64,000 bases of DNA from Solea solea (GCF_958295425.1 NC_081136.1:27084077-27148076); one strand, 5' to 3'; numbered from the stretch's first letter, positions 1 to 13,069 are shown. The notes: generated from the letters alone by a model not told the origin. Translations and numbers: made by a program.

Positions 1-480
1 TCACCTCAGCAGATGAACAACGCAACACACACACACACACAGAAGCTGAAACCCCTGCACTGTACTTTTTAAGTACCCCTCACTACTCTTGCAGTCCCTA
101 AAGGGAACTGGGGTAGAATGTCCAGTATTTGTTTGTATTTACTCACATCAGTGGGCCCAGTTCCTTTTTAAGCTTGGATTTGATATATATTTAAACAATA
201 ATTATTCAGAACAACAAGAAGTTTCTACATCACCCTATGTAACTTAAGCTCAGTGTGGTGCCAGTGTGTGTCATCAGTTGATGCTGCCATTCTGCGTTAC
301 TGTGTAAAAGTAATTTCTAAAATGTTCAATGCTGAAATATCCAGGATTCTGTATGTTAACTTTGTTGTACGGATTTGCTGCTTATGATGAAAAACTGGCA
401 AGAGGAGATGGCTGCTCTTTGCCTTTTCGTGCTATGATTGGTTCTTCACATGTGCAATAAATGAACATATTAAACCACCT
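1..480 (+). other. possible 3' untranslated tail with polyadenylation signal
   Basis: The stretch has no open frame of note. It ends with AATAAA at 456-461, followed about 30 bases later by a T/G-rich stretch (490-510) of the kind that serves as a downstream cleavage element. The mix of T-rich runs and moderately complex sequence resembles the last part of a vertebrate 3' UTR whose coding exons would lie to the left of the window. AATAAA is common by chance in DNA this AT-rich, so the call is weak; the alternative is plain intergenic DNA. Confidence 0.25.
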
Positions 481-3400
481 TATCTTAACCCATTTTTTAT
501 GTCTTGGGTTATCTAAATCAGTGGTGATGTTTAGCTTGGGAACTTCCTCAGTATATTTTCATCATGACAAAATAATTAGTGCACACATATTGTAGAAAAC
601 TACTTGCTGATCATCAAGAAATACTTTTGATGAAGTAATTGACTCCACTTTATAGACAACTACCATGGTGTATTTTTTAAGTATATTATACACTTATTTA
701 AGTTTTTTGGTCATGATTTGGTTCAGTATATTTGTTCAGCTGTGCTGCAACTGAATGGTTGCCATCTTGATAAGTAAGGTGCTGGTTACTTATTTAAAAC
801 AAAAAATAGAGTGAATGACTTGCTGTGCTGTTTACTTCTCTATCTGGCAGGTGAAACCCACATTTGGTCTTCAGCTCATGTGAAGTGTGAAATGTAATGG
901 ATGCATTGTTCAGGTGGATAAGTGAGGACGTCTGCCTGCAATGTGTATTTGCATGCAAATGTATTGAAGTTAAAATTGAACTGTACAAACTGTACAGTGT
1001 GCATGTGCTCCTTTTTGTTATTGTGTTTGTGTGTGTGCACGCCTTCTACTCTGTGTGAATAGAGCATTTGGTTGCATATATGTGTGTGCGTGACTCAGGT
1101 TTGCGTGTTCCTATGAGGCCATTGTGCAGGGTGGAGGAGAGGTAAACCAGCTAGCAGCATAAAGCCACCAGTCCTGCTCAGCATCGCCACCAGCAGCCAG
1201 CCAGCTCCACTCAGCATGCACCTGGCGTCCCCTCACACACAACCATTATTAATTGCTAATACATATTTATGTGGCACAAATTTGCCATTTGTTTATGCAT
1301 AAAATTATCAATAGCATGGGGCGCTTAGCCAGAGAAAATGGTGACCTTTTTAAAGAGTAATAAATGGAACTGTGTGAGTGTGTTTATCCAATGGCTGATG
1401 TTTAAGAGGAAGGTGTTGGGTTGGAACAAGGGGAGGAGGATAGTGCTTTTTATGCAGCTGGACATGGCAGAAATGAGCTGAGGCCTGCCAAGTGGAGATC
1501 CACTGATCTGGATGTTTACCCACAATTTGTTTTTCACACAGGCAGAGAGCTGTCTTTGTCCTCAGCTTCATTAGCGGTGTCTGTGTTCACAGTGTCAGTA
1601 CTAAGTGTGCCCTTGATTTTATGTGTGAGGATGGATTTGTCTATGTAAGTATATTTATGTCGTGCATATTGTTCTACATCAACAACGTGTTTGCAAGTGT
1701 TCAGGGGTTCCGTTATGTGGCTAATTCTGTAAGTGGAGATGGACCAGAGCAACTTTATATCAAAAGGGATGTTAATGTACTGGTAACAATGAGTCTTAAA
1801 CAGGACTGGCTCAATTTTAAAATGGACTCGGTTAGTGTGGGACTAAATACACCACATTGCGATAATGGAGGACAATCTAAGCTCTACATTGGTCAGAAGA
1901 AGTAATTATGCTGTAACCTTCATCACTCTGAAATAAAACTGATTTAACTATGGAAGTGAGTGATATGCTTACTGAACTAACCAATATCTAGATGAGGTGT
2001 GGCAACAGGAGCAAACCATTAGTTGAAATGACAAAACAAGACACTGCACAATTATTAACAATGAACAGTGTATCTGAAGACTAGGACAAGTGTTTAAAAA
2101 GGAGTTATGATCTTGAACAACAAATGCATACAGTTATTCAATGATTGAGCTACTGAATGGACAATATATTTTTGTTCTCCCTTCTTAGTCTTTTCTGTTT
2201 TTATTCTTTGTCCTTTTTCTCATTATTTAAGAGATCTCTAGTACCTTGTGTTATAGTTACTGATTTTCCAGTTCTCTGCTTTGCCCTCTATTCTGACTCT
2301 AAATATCTTGCCTGCTCCACACTTCCTCTTTTTTCTCCCTCCACTTTGATCTTTCCTCAATGGTAGTTTATTACTTTAATCTGTATGCATACTTATGTGC
2401 ATTTATAAAAGTAACATAATTATCATCATCCTATTCTTAGAGAGTGATTTACAGCTTCAACTCTATCTCTGCCAAGGTTGGTTGTCATTGTAATAGGTAT
2501 CCACTTTGCAGTGGGGTCACTTCCAAGGATACTTCTAGGTCATCGTTTTTTTTCATACCAAACACGCGTCTGTGTTTTGCTCATTCTCTCGTTCTCGAAC
2601 ACACACACACACACTTCTACTTGCTAACCCTGCTTTCATGAGGCCTCCATGAGGTCACACACAGGGCTCAAGTCAGTTGCCATGACTACACAGTCAGCAT
2701 CCAGCCAATGAGCATTCTCAGCTGGCCTTTGTGGGGACAGTGGGCAGCTAGCAAGCATCATATCTGTACATCTGACTGACATGGAGCATAAAGACATAGC
2801 AGGGGTTGTGATTGTGTGTTTAGGAGTGGCCTTTGTTGTGTCCTGTGAAGTTGTGGAAACAGGTCATGAGGGAGCATGTCACTTAAGTAGTTGAACATAG
2901 CATTTGAACTTCTGCATTTTATTTATAATGAACATAATGAGAGGACAATGAGGAAGAGGAAGAAGAGAAATCTGTTCCTTCCAAAGTTTAAATATTCTAG
3001 GCTGATGCTATTCTATCTATAAATACCATTCAATGTACAACAGAGCACTATGCAAAACATTCCCGGAAACTCTCTTGTTGAGAAAGAGGCTTAAAAAAAC
3101 AGTGAAGGAAACTCCATGGGAAATAAAGCTGACATCTTAAATATAGAATTATATATAAGAAGGAACAAAATCCCCTTGTTGGTCATGACATCAGAGAGTG
3201 TAATATGTCAGGACAGCAGTTTTTGAGCCTAGAGGAAGGAAACACTCCAAAGTAGTTTAACAGAAACCTATATATTGGTAATACCATGGTCTATATAATC
3301 ATTACAAGTGGACCTGTATTTATTTGTAATCGGAAAACAAACTCGGTAACAGGATGTACACACACATACTATTGCCTCCAACTTGGAATTTGGAGCCAGA

Positions 3401-3777
3401 GTGAATGGAAGTAAATAGACGAGAGAGCGTCAGCGACAGCAGCAGCTGAAACTGTAAGGTCTAACTGTCTGCATGGACAGTTAAAACTTAATAGACCATC
3501 GCGTAAGTGAGCAAGTGAGAGGGAGAGTGAGCTCTGCTTTGAGGGAACTGCAAAATACTAGTACAAAAAAAAGTTAGATGTCTTTTATGGTATTATGAGA
3601 AGAGTAAAATAAATAAATAAATGAATGAAAAAATAGATAATAGTTTAGATAACATGGTTTTCCTAATGGTGTTACCTTAAGCCATCAGACCCATATGACT
3701 GACTGGGAATTGCCAGAGGCACGATATGCTATTATCAGGATACTTTTAATTAATTGCAATGAATTTCCTTTATTATA
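481..3777. other. non-coding stretch, no gene seen
   Basis: No frame here has protein-like composition. The open frames at 1421-1648 and 1621-1905 have no recognisable domain and no good splice context. Short CA tracts occur near 2600 and 3360. An imperfectly AT-rich block with homeodomain-type sites is listed separately at 1223-1330. A perfect 8-bp inverted repeat with a 3-base loop sits at 980-998 (ACTGTACA/TGTACAGT). Confidence 0.6.
1223..1330. promoter_or_regulatory. enhancer-like block with homeodomain sites
   Basis: The block carries closely packed homeodomain-type cores: ATTATTAATTGCTAAT at 1245-1260 contains TAAT and ATTA cores in both orientations, followed by a TTTATGCATAAAATTATC run. 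Locally complex, low-CpG, TAATT-rich sequence flanked by microsatellite-type DNA is typical of vertebrate conserved non-coding elements. Conservation itself cannot be seen from one sequence, so this is an inference from composition and motif density. Confidence 0.25.
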
Positions 3778-3785
3778 GTGAATAG
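3778..3785. repeat. left target-site duplication of the hAT element
   Basis: GTGAATAG directly precedes the left terminus and is repeated exactly at 4168-4175 after the right terminus. Confidence 0.9.
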
Positions 3786-4167
3786 TAGTGCTGGGCGGTA
3801 TACCAGTCCATAAAACGTAACATGACCCCGCAGAACACTGTTCAACGGGGGACCCTTTTCACTGCTGCATGTTCATACAGCTACATTTTTCCGGATTAGC
3901 TGAAGAAGTGACTATGGTAGTAACTGCAACAATGATCAATTTTATTCCAAAACCTTAGCAGAAAACACATCAGAAAGTAACAAGAATGTATACAGTTATG
4001 TTAACAGGCACACACTCTGCTGCGTCGCTAGAGTGCACACTGACACACTCAGATGCTCCACTACCTCTCTCGTACTCAACCACTATCGCATAAAATAGAA
4101 CGCTGTATACCGATGAAAATTTGAAAGATACCTTCATATACATTTTTGGTCATACTGCCCAGCACTA
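3786..4167. mobile_element. non-autonomous hAT element (MITE) with intact ends
   Basis: A 382-bp element with inverted termini: left end TAGTGCTGGGCGGTATACC, right end GGTCATACTGCCCAGCACTA, matching except for two or three positions. It is flanked on both sides by the same 8 bp, GTGAATAG (3778-3785 and 4168-4175). An 8-bp duplication and short termini of this type are diagnostic for hAT transposons. There is no transposase frame inside, so it must have been mobilised in trans. The interior, including the run before the right end, resembles an abundant teleost miniature family as I remember it. The perfect duplication suggests a fairly young insertion. Ends are exact. Confidence 0.92.
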
Positions 4168-4175
4168 GTGAATAG
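4168..4175. repeat. right target-site duplication of the hAT element
   Basis: GTGAATAG, identical to 3778-3785, abuts the right terminus. An 8-bp duplication is the rule for hAT insertions. Confidence 0.9.
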
Positions 4176-5487
4176 TATACTTCTAAATTAAATACCCCCT
4201 GCATATAAACTTTAATTTTTTATTATACCAATAATTTAATGTTTAATATTTTAAATATGCAGTAATTTAATGTATTATCTATTTAAATACCAACACAGTG
4301 ATGTCTCCATCACAGTGCTGTTTTAGGGAAGGCAGCCTCTGCTGCTGCAGCCCCAGAGAGTGAGTGTGGGTTATCAAATGCCATAGTTTGGCCTAATATT
4401 TACTTTTCTGCTGGCTTTTGTCCATCTTTAGTTTTAAGAAGAATTTCTTACATGTAATGCAATGAGTTCATCCTCCCTCACTGCATCTCCGATGTCCCCA
4501 CAAGTGAGCTGTCTCTGGGTTTATGTTAAGGAACTAAAATGTTCACAGTGGGGCTGATGTGTTCGCCTTCAATTTTGAGAAGCATCTATTCCTTTTTATT
4601 TAAATTTCATGTCACCTCAAAATCCTCTGATCTGCCTGTACAGCAGCATCAAGGAGTGAGGTAGGGTGAGCGATTTAGCAGTGCTGTGCTGCTTCATACG
4701 TAGTATCCATGTATTGATGCAATGCTGCCACTAAAAATATTGCAATACTATTATATAATAGTATAAGTAAAAGGTTTTTTTTTAGTGACAAATACTCATC
4801 TTTCTATCTGATGTAATGCTCACTAATGTTTCAAAAGTAAATTTTACACAGGATCATTTTGTATTTTAATGCAACAAAAAAAAAAAACTACTTACAACTT
4901 TGATTATGACCTTGATTTGATATGGGACAACTGATGTGATGGGACGTTTTATATTTTAAGACTGACATTGTCACAGTGAGGAGCTCTGGCTCAGAGCCCA
5001 GGACTGTGTGTTTAAATAAGCTAAATCAGACCATCCAGAAGTGTAAACTGAGTGAACTGTAAGGTATGTTATTATCTACAAAACTTATAAGTGTGAGCTC
5101 AGTGGTTGGTCAGTTGGTTGTTAATGTGTGTTAGTAATTATCATTATTATTATTATTGTTAGTGCTGGCCAAATAAAGACGGAAGAGTGCCCATGTTAGG
5201 GAGTTGTTTTTGTAGTTGCGTCTACGTCCTTATGATGCATGCGGAGATGTCCTGTGCTGTGCAACACGCGCATTACATGCACTTACACACCACTGGGAAA
5301 CACTAAATATTTCCAGTGTTGATTTTTCAAAGAGGTGGGATGGGGTTCGAATTTGGTCGATGTGTCACCCAAAACGGCAGTTGCCATGGTTACTATTAGT
5401 TGGTCAGCGAGAGTAGGTAGCGTGTATTCATGCTACAATGGCTACAATGTTTTTTTTCTCCTGGCATGCCTGCAGGATGTCACATTG

Positions 5488-5544
5488 GGTGGAATCAAGG
5501 ATTTATAGTAACCAGGCCTTCCAGGCCTTCTCCTTGATTCCACC
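5488..5544. repeat. perfect 14-bp inverted repeat with 29-base loop
   Basis: GGTGGAATCAAGGA at 5488-5501 is the exact reverse complement of 5531-5544. The 29-base loop contains an imperfect tandem of AGGCCTTC units. On RNA a further G-U pair extends the stem to 15. The stem is too short for a normal microRNA precursor. No target duplication was found that would make it a mobile element, so its nature is unknown. Confidence 0.7.
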
Positions 5545-8240
5545 TTTGCTTTCTAAGGTCGAGACTGAATATTTGATTTACAATCGAGATCATGACACCC
5601 CTATGATCTTGGAAATATTTGAAGGTCAAAATCCCACATTTAAAGGTTTAAAACACCAAATGTAGTGTGTGTGTTTGCACTAACATTTGTTTTTATTTGT
5701 ATGTCTTTATTATTATTGTTTGTGCCTGCCTTATGTTAAGATGTTGCAAGCAAAAATTACAAAATTTAAGGAATGTATTTATGGCTGAAAGGCAGTGATA
5801 GTGGAGACACAGATGGGGAAGAGTGCTGTTTGGGAAATGGACAGACAGTGAGGTGTGAGTTAGGTCAGTTTAGTTGGGACATATGGTTCCTGCCAGCTCT
5901 GAGACTCAGTACTGAGGGACCATGAGGACAGAATAGAAGAGGAAAGTCCACATATGCCATCTGGACAAGGGACAAAGAGTGGGAGATGACATGAATAGTG
6001 TGTTTGACAGAGAGAAAGTGAGGGCAAGTACAGCCCAGTAACAATGCCAGGCCAGTTGAGAGCACTGGTCTCAGTCCATGGCCTGATCTTTCTCTCTATA
6101 TGCATACACACATGCACACATGTTCATATATATGCAAACACACATTTTAGATGCTTATGGACACTTAACCGTTGAGTCTTCCTCTGCCAGAGCAGCCGTC
6201 CAGAAAACCGAGTCTTCAAATTAGACTTGGTGTGTGCTTATGTGTGTGTTCTCTTTTCTGAATCAGGGCGTTCTATTGTCTGACATATGGTTCCTGCTCA
6301 TCTGCTCTGTCCAGGAAACAAGGCCAAGCCGGCAGCCTCAGCATTGTCCAAGTCCAGTTGTCTTTTATGTAGGTTAGTGAAACTTTGGTACTGGAGGGGT
6401 TCCACTGGTCTATAGCTCCAGCTTTGTTGTGGATTGGTTTCCTGTTCAACATCAGGGTCAGTGGCTGAGATCGGAAGAACAGATTGTTGCCATGATTCAT
6501 TAGGTGGATTTCTAGCCTGTTTTTATGGACATTTTCAATTTACCGATGAAAACACAGAAGATTTGACCAAGTCTTCATATATATTGCATAAAGGGTTTTA
6601 TGCATGAGGTTGGTAGCAAAATTGTTGTATTGATTTAAGGTGAATGAGTGAATAAAAATAGATACAGTGAATAAAAGGTGACATTTCAAAATCACCTGAC
6701 TGAAACTGTACTGAAAAATAGCAGATGTGTCGATTGATGGGGGAAAAAAAATGTTCCTTGACTTTCCAGATATTACTGCTAACAATGCAAAGCCACTATG
6801 TCGCAACAATTACTGGCGATATTTTACATCATCAAGTTGCATCATCATCATCTCATACTTTTGTGCTACCACTTCTCTGAGTGAACTAACTCCCAATCTT
6901 TTGCAACAGCAACAGATAGAAATGCACATGCATTGGCATTTTCCTTTACTCATTTTTGATAGATTTGAAAAGGAACCTTGTAATAACTGTGAATAGCTCA
7001 TGTTAATGTATTTGTTTTGATGGGTCAATGCTGATGGGGAAGGTTGATGCAGGTCTGTTTAAAAGAATGTGATAATCTGACAAAACAATATTTGCCTGAT
7101 ATTTCAGGGTTTCTCTTCAGTGACTTGGATATACAGTAGTTTTCCATAATATTCCAGAACTTCTTTGACCTTGGTCTCATACTATATACAGTAATTTGGA
7201 CATGAACTTTTCAGTTGAGGACTTATGAGTTTCTAAGATGTGGGGCACATGCCCCCAACTGGATGCTTTCTGTTTCCAATTCATGTGTCTGTGACACAGA
7301 GTGGGTGGGTTGGCGTGTTTACAGGCATGTGGGTGCTGAGTAGCTGATGGCATAAACAGATAGAGCCGTGATGGAGGATGTGCACTCTTTTGTTTGAGTT
7401 TTGAGAGACAAACGGCTGTCCAGAATGCACACACAAGCATGGATCTGATGTACGAACAGCATGCACGCACCACCCCCAAGCTGCTTTATGTATACACCAC
7501 ACGTCAGTTCTTAAGTGCTTGGGAACAAAGGGTAAGTTTATCCCTGGGCTTCACTGTAAATATAATGGTGAGTAATGCAAAGAAGACCGGCCTGTGGTCA
7601 CAGCAGCCTTGCGCAACTGAGAGATAGTGGGATTGGAGGGTGGAAGTGGTGAGGTTTAGTACGTATTTTATGGACACTTATAAGGACACTTTAGCTTCTG
7701 GCCAACTTTGAAAGGTGCTGTGTGTAGCATTTTGTGACTTGAAATATTAAAACCACATTTTTTTTTATAGGTCATTGCCTTCCTCGCCTGCCCCATGTTT
7801 GTATACAATAAATGGCTTAGGCACAAAATGTCTAGTGTATGGACATTGTGAATTGATTAACAAATGTCCAAATTATGATTATTTAAATGTTAAATAATGT
7901 AAAATACACGGTATGAAAAGGAGGAAGTGCAAGTGGGACCACATAACAGAGAAGCATGGAGCTGAGATACAGCGGCGGTATTTCACTGACACGCGACACT
8001 CAACAAAACCAAAACATCACGGGTGAAAGCGGGTAGGATATAATTGGCATGTATTGTACAAGTGTAACTTCTGAACATTTTATTTTAAAACTGTACACAT
8101 TTTCTGAAAGTGTTCCAATAAAGTGATTGAGAAACATTACTGTATGTTAACATTAAAGTGGGGGTGACCTGACTGTATCTGCTCATATAACACAATGGCA
8201 GCAGACAGTTGAAGAAAAAGATAAAAGAATGGTCATCAGT

Positions 8241-8263
8241 TAAATAAATAAATAAATAAATAA
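8241..8263. repeat. (AAAT)n microsatellite
   Basis: About five to six perfect AAAT units are visible. Confidence 0.85.
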
Positions 8264-8797
8264 TACTCCTGACTGAAGTTTGGAAAGAAGAACAGACTCC
8301 TATTGTGAGGCTGCAGGTACTGCTAAAAGAGAGAGAGAGATGGCAGAGCTGTAGCTAATTCAGCACTGTGGTTGTGTCACAAGTGAGGCAGCAATATTCA
8401 GTTATGTGGAGAAAATATGCTGCTCAAACTTCCTGGTGCTTGCCAATTGGTTAATGGGTCAATAACTTTTAGCTAGCTTGTCACTGGCAATCATCCAAAA
8501 ACTCTATCTAATTCAATTAAATTTCATTTCCATGCCATGCTCACAAACTACCCAACTCTCATAGTTTTACAAGACACCATAACTACAGCTGCACTTGTGA
8601 ACTATTACATTACATAATTACAAGTTGTTTTAGAGCTTGGATGCGAACAAAAATCTTTTCTTTCAGACTACAAGAATAAAAATATTAACAGAATAAATGA
8701 ACATAAATAGAAGATTTATCCCTGAGAATTATGTCCACTCAGACAGGGGATTATTACAAAGGATGAATTTCATTCCCTGTTTGGGGGCAATTATGAT

Positions 8798-8821
8798 TAT
8801 TTATTTATTTATTTATTTTTT
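8798..8821. repeat. (ATTT)n microsatellite
   Basis: About five perfect ATTT units followed by a T run. Confidence 0.85.
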
Positions 8822-9458
8822 ATCAAATATTGTGTTTTTCCTCCAGACAGAATTATGCAACTTTTTTCCAATCTGAAAATAAATGATTTGAATCGGTCAT
8901 TGGTTTGTCAGGGGGAGAATGGAGCCTCTTTCATTCCCACTTTGCACCTGAGCCTCTATCCTAGCTCATAACTTTGGAGAAGGGCTTAGAAGACTGTAAG
9001 AGGTGTCAAACTTGCTGTCTAAACTCAAACTCAGAATCTAGCCCCATACGTTCAAGTGGAATGCTGAATTAAGTGTCAGTTAAGATAGCTATCGCTGATC
9101 AAGAGAGTTTGGTAGTGACATGGGTCCCTCCCCCTGAAATAGATCCCATGGATGCATATTAAATGTAATCATGGTGGGATGTAGGTAGGATAATATAATA
9201 ATGCTGATGGAGGCAATGCAAAAGAATTGGAGAAAAAGTGTTGGAAATCATCAAAAACGACCAAACACATACACACACGTGGAGCTGGTCAGTGTTTTAA
9301 GAACCTTCAACACTGCGGAAGCTTGTTGAAACAGGACAAGGATGATCTATGAAACCATTTTGGGTTAAACATTCTGCTGAAATTTGCTGATAATGTGAAC
9401 TCGAATAAAGCTATTGTTAGTGTGGCAAGCTGCCTCCATGTGATCGACACCCCCACAA

Positions 9459-9460
<2 letters not shown>

Positions 9461-9518
<58 letters not shown>
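9461..9518. repeat. (CA)n microsatellite
   Basis: 58 bp of perfect CA dinucleotide. The frames read across it on either strand are alternating Cys/Val or His/Thr and are not genes. Confidence 0.97.
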
Positions 9519-9521
<3 letters not shown>

Positions 9522-9612
9522 CAGCAGCAGGAGCTCATCATCTGTCACCCAGGGCCCAGGCAGAGGGGTGACAGATTGTCCTCGCCGTGTTCCTTCAGGT
9601 CCCATAGCTCCA

Positions 9613-9642
9613 AACACACACACACACACACATACATACAAA
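9613..9642. repeat. short (CA)n microsatellite
   Basis: CA dinucleotide run ending in CATA units. Confidence 0.85.
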
Positions 9643-11099
9643 CAATCTGTCCACTGACATACTGTTCTCATAGTATTCCCTCAGAGTGCATGCAAAGCAG
9701 TGTCACTGCCATCATCTCTGAGGAGTATTAATACAAAACATGATGATTATCAGTATTTTTCATGGGGACACAGATGTGTCGGTATAGACGTAGTGTTTTC
9801 TTCGATGCATTTTCCTTTATGCAGCTGCAATGTGAACACACACAGCTTGTTTAATAAAATATCAGTTTGTATGACACATACACACACACACATAGACCCA
9901 CAGGGAGAGCAATGTGACAGTCAAAGATTAACCACATTGTACAGATCAAATGGAGGATTCACTATATGCGACAAATTAATCTTACATCAATGGCTTTCTG
10001 CAGCTATAGGATAGGGCATAGTTGGGAGATCAAAATGGCATCATGACGTATTTAACCATCACAAAACAGCCACATCAATTAAACATCAAGAGCATGCATT
10101 CTATATCCTGACTCAGACATAATAAAGGGCCTTTCTAGTATCAAAGTGCTGCTCAGTAAACGCCAGGCCTTTTAAAGATTATCATCCATAAACATTACCT
10201 GGCTTTGTTCCTCGCTTGCGGGGGAAAACCACACAGATTTACACACCTTTCTTTTTCCTCCTCCTCCTACACCTCCCCATCCCCTCTTTACCTGTGTATG
10301 AGTGTCTATGTATGCACGGAGCTATGAGCCACATAGATCGTTAGAGCTCCCACCCTACCTTAATGTGTTTTCTGTTCCTCGTGGAATTCTCTCCGCTTGA
10401 AGAAAAAAGAAAGTGAGATAGGATTTTGTTTGAGGGAAAGGAAGGGGAGAGACAGAGAGCAGGTACTTTCATTATCCCCCCTTCTCTGTGCTTGGGTTGA
10501 CGCCAATTAGGCCTATTAGCAACAACAAAACACAAGAAAACACAAGCAAGCAGGTAGTTAACAGTGGGAGGAATTGTGATTTCTCTGACGGAACAAAGAA
10601 AACACTCTCTAGAGTGCTGGAGAAAGAATTTATACCTCCTGGTGTTCTCAATTCTATTATTATAATTTTTTTTTTTTACACCTGCAAAGCGGTCTGTGTG
10701 TGTGTGTGTTACATAATTAACCGAGTTTGAAACAATTGCTTAGAAATGCAGAGAAGCCGGTTAATGATTTTGAAACGGCACTTGACACATGACATGTGAT
10801 GTGTATGGTGATGTCACACTGACCTAGTAATCATGAGTTTATTTTAGCTCTCTGACCCTTTTAAAATGTATCTTTTTGGTAGACTATGTGATTTATGTCC
10901 CAGATAGGAATACAACACTCTAAGATAAAGTCATATTTTATTTGTAATGTAAACACAACCATGTTTAGAGGGAGATACAGTTAGATATGGATAGTAAATC
11001 TTTTCTGCCTAGAATTGGAGTCAAGCTTGTTAAATTTCACACCAAACATATTGGAGTTTGAGTTGAATAAACAACTTGTTCAGTAACTTATTGAGCCTG
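9643..11099. other. non-coding stretch
   Basis: No gene is supported. The stretch includes an enhancer-like block (10020-10235, listed) and a short GT tract near 10697. The open frames at 9700-10014 and 10488-10730 cross CA and T runs and have no protein-like composition. Confidence 0.55.
10020..10235. promoter_or_regulatory. enhancer-like block
   Basis: Complex, non-repetitive sequence between microsatellite-rich flanks. It contains a CRE-like TGACGTA at 10044-10050 and several AT-rich cores (for example the TCAATTAAACATCAA run near 10075-10090 and CATAAACATTA near 10187). It has the even, repeat-free texture of vertebrate conserved non-coding elements. Inference only; cross-species alignment would decide. 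Confidence 0.25.
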
Positions 11100-11305
11100 G
11101 TTTGCCACCCTGTCGGAACAAGGGCCTTTCTGCATGGAGTTTGTGTGTTCTCTCCTGTTTCCTCCCACAGTCCAAAAACATGCAGATTTGGGGATTGGGC
11201 AAATTGGACGCTCTAAATTGACTGTAGGTGTCAATGTGAGTGTGGATGGTTGTTTGTCTCTCTATATGGCCCTGTGATGGACTGGCGACCTGGTTAAAAC
11301 CACTG
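11100..11305 (+). mobile_element. L2-type LINE 3' tail (or derived SINE), fragment
   Basis: The run from GGGCCTTTCTGCATGGAGTT through TTTCCTCCCACAGTCC, ACATGCAG, AAATTG and GTGTGGATGGTTGTTTGTCT to GTGATGGACTGGCGACCTGG matches a very abundant teleost LINE tail as I remember it. About 25-30 bases of the usual family sequence between the TTCTC and GTTTCCTCCCAC parts are missing here. Sequence similarity to a normal family member breaks off after 11305, before the usual ATGGATGG end. Strand is given as the sense of the remembered family. Confidence 0.75.
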
Positions 11306-13069
11306 CAAAAGTGCGAGTAACTGGATAAATCTGCCTCATGCAGATGTGGTTACCTGCTCTGAAACACAATTTGACTTTGTGTTTTGTCATTAAGCAGGGA
11401 AATTTTCCACCTATTAGTGAAGAGGTGAAAGCAATAAATCAGAGCATTGTGGGATGTTTGAAAGACTTAAACCCAGAAGCTGCGCTGTCTTTCTCCTTTC
11501 TATCATTTCCCATTTCCTCTGTGTCTCTATCTGTTTGTCGGTCTCTTCAGTCTTTGTACTGCACGTTCAGATTAAATGCTCCACACTCTGTATAAAAATC
11601 CATTTACTCAACATGCCGGTGCACAACAGTCACCCAGATGGGGGCTAAGTGTGTATTGTGAGAGACTCATGTTGAAGCTTTGAGGGAGCTGCAATCAAAA
11701 AGAGATGTGCAGAACAAAACTCGCAGTGGGTGGAAGGAGAGAGCAAGAGAATGGAGGGATGGAGGGAAGTAGGCAGGGAGGTAAACTGAATGTGACATCT
11801 CACATTTGACTTTTCACTTCCCATTTAGTTAACACGTTCAAGATAAGTGGTGAAAAGATTACTGGTCTCATTCTGTTAGACAAAGGCCTGTGAGTACATT
11901 TGTTGTTTTAGCCATATACATTTTACATTCTATTGCCTTTATCTGGTCCTCTTGGTCAGAGTTTACTACAGTGTACTGTAGTGTCATGTTCATATTTCAT
12001 GTTTTTATACATTTAAAAAGAAGCTAAAAATTAAACCGTTATGTTAAAGACAATCACAGCCCCTCAACTATATTAAGTGGGGGACTGTTTAAACACACAT
12101 TGCCATAGTGTGAATTGTCTATTAACTGATGAGCAGTGAATGAGAATTGTTCATGTATTTATGAATTGAAAAAGTGTCGGTGTCAAATTCCATATGGCTC
12201 AAAACACATTCTGGATAATACAATAGTGTTTACCTATCAAATAGCCTTGTTGCTCATGTGAAAAGTCAGAAGGAGGAATTGAGTGTGTCTGTGCGTGTGT
12301 ATGGCTGCTACAAATATGTGTGCCCACTAAAGCAACATGAGAGACGGCAGTTATCTTTATTGCTGTGTGTCTATGCGCAGATACACATTTACACATTTTG
12401 TTACCTTCATGTGTGACTGTTTTACTGTGTGTGTGTTTTTGTGAATCCCCCCCACAAAGCCCTAGGGTTACAGGCAGCTTGGTGACAGTGCAGATGGGAT
12501 AACATATGACATGTGAGTGAGTGAGTGTGTATATGCACGCGCGTGAGTAAGTGAGGTTTTTTTTGTGTGTGCATCTCAGTCCATCTGGGCTCCCCCCTGA
12601 TCATCCAGGGCTCCCTCTGCTCTCTGATGGCCGGATGTATAAGGGTGAGACAGAGAGAGAGCGAGTAGTGAGGTCTCTGTACCTTCACCCTCTCATCTCC
12701 ACCAACCCTTACAGCTCTATAGTTTTACAGAAATTGTGTATATTTGTTCATGATGTTTCATGCTTTACAGTTGCTTTTGAAACAATTCAATTAGCAAATC
12801 GCATGTTACGGGTGTTACATTTGAGTGATGTCTTTTGATGTTTGAAGCTAGCTTGTATATATCTTATCCATCCACAGTGTTGTTGAACAAGCATTTTCTC
12901 TGCTGGCTGTTGCCTTAAAGAAAGTATGTAGATTTGATAAAAACACATCCCCTAAAGGATTTTGTAGAGGCTTACTGCACAGGGAACTGCGCAAAGTCTC
13001 ATTTAATTTTAAGCCATTTTCCTGGTCTGTGGTCATTGAGTTGATATTGGGTTAATGTAGGCATCAAAG
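11306..13069. other. non-coding stretch, no gene seen
   Basis: No supported gene. A perfect inverted repeat with 8-bp arms and a 2-base spacer (ACTACAGT-GT-ACTGTAGT) lies at 11965-11982. Short GT/GAGT runs occur around 12290 and 12510-12560. Open frames at 11338-11648 and 12551-12838 show no domain. Confidence 0.55.

Larger units (their letters stand above)
4176..9460. other. non-coding stretch, no gene seen
   Basis: About 5.3 kb without a supportable gene. It holds a notable inverted repeat (5488-5544, listed), AAAT/ATTT tetranucleotide runs (listed), a short (GA)n near 8330 and a TTATTA run near 5145. Open frames at 5438-5665, 6727-6996 and 7394-7627 show no domain and have no convincing neighbouring splice sites. 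Confidence 0.6.

Noticed and set aside
5344..5352. tRNA B-box-like GGTTCGAAT
   Set aside because: No A box at the right distance and no cloverleaf could be drawn.
5878..6297. 16-bp direct repeat GACATATGGTTCCTGC at about 5878 and 6282
   Set aside because: Only 16 bp is shared, with no similarity beyond; likely chance or a trace too short to interpret.
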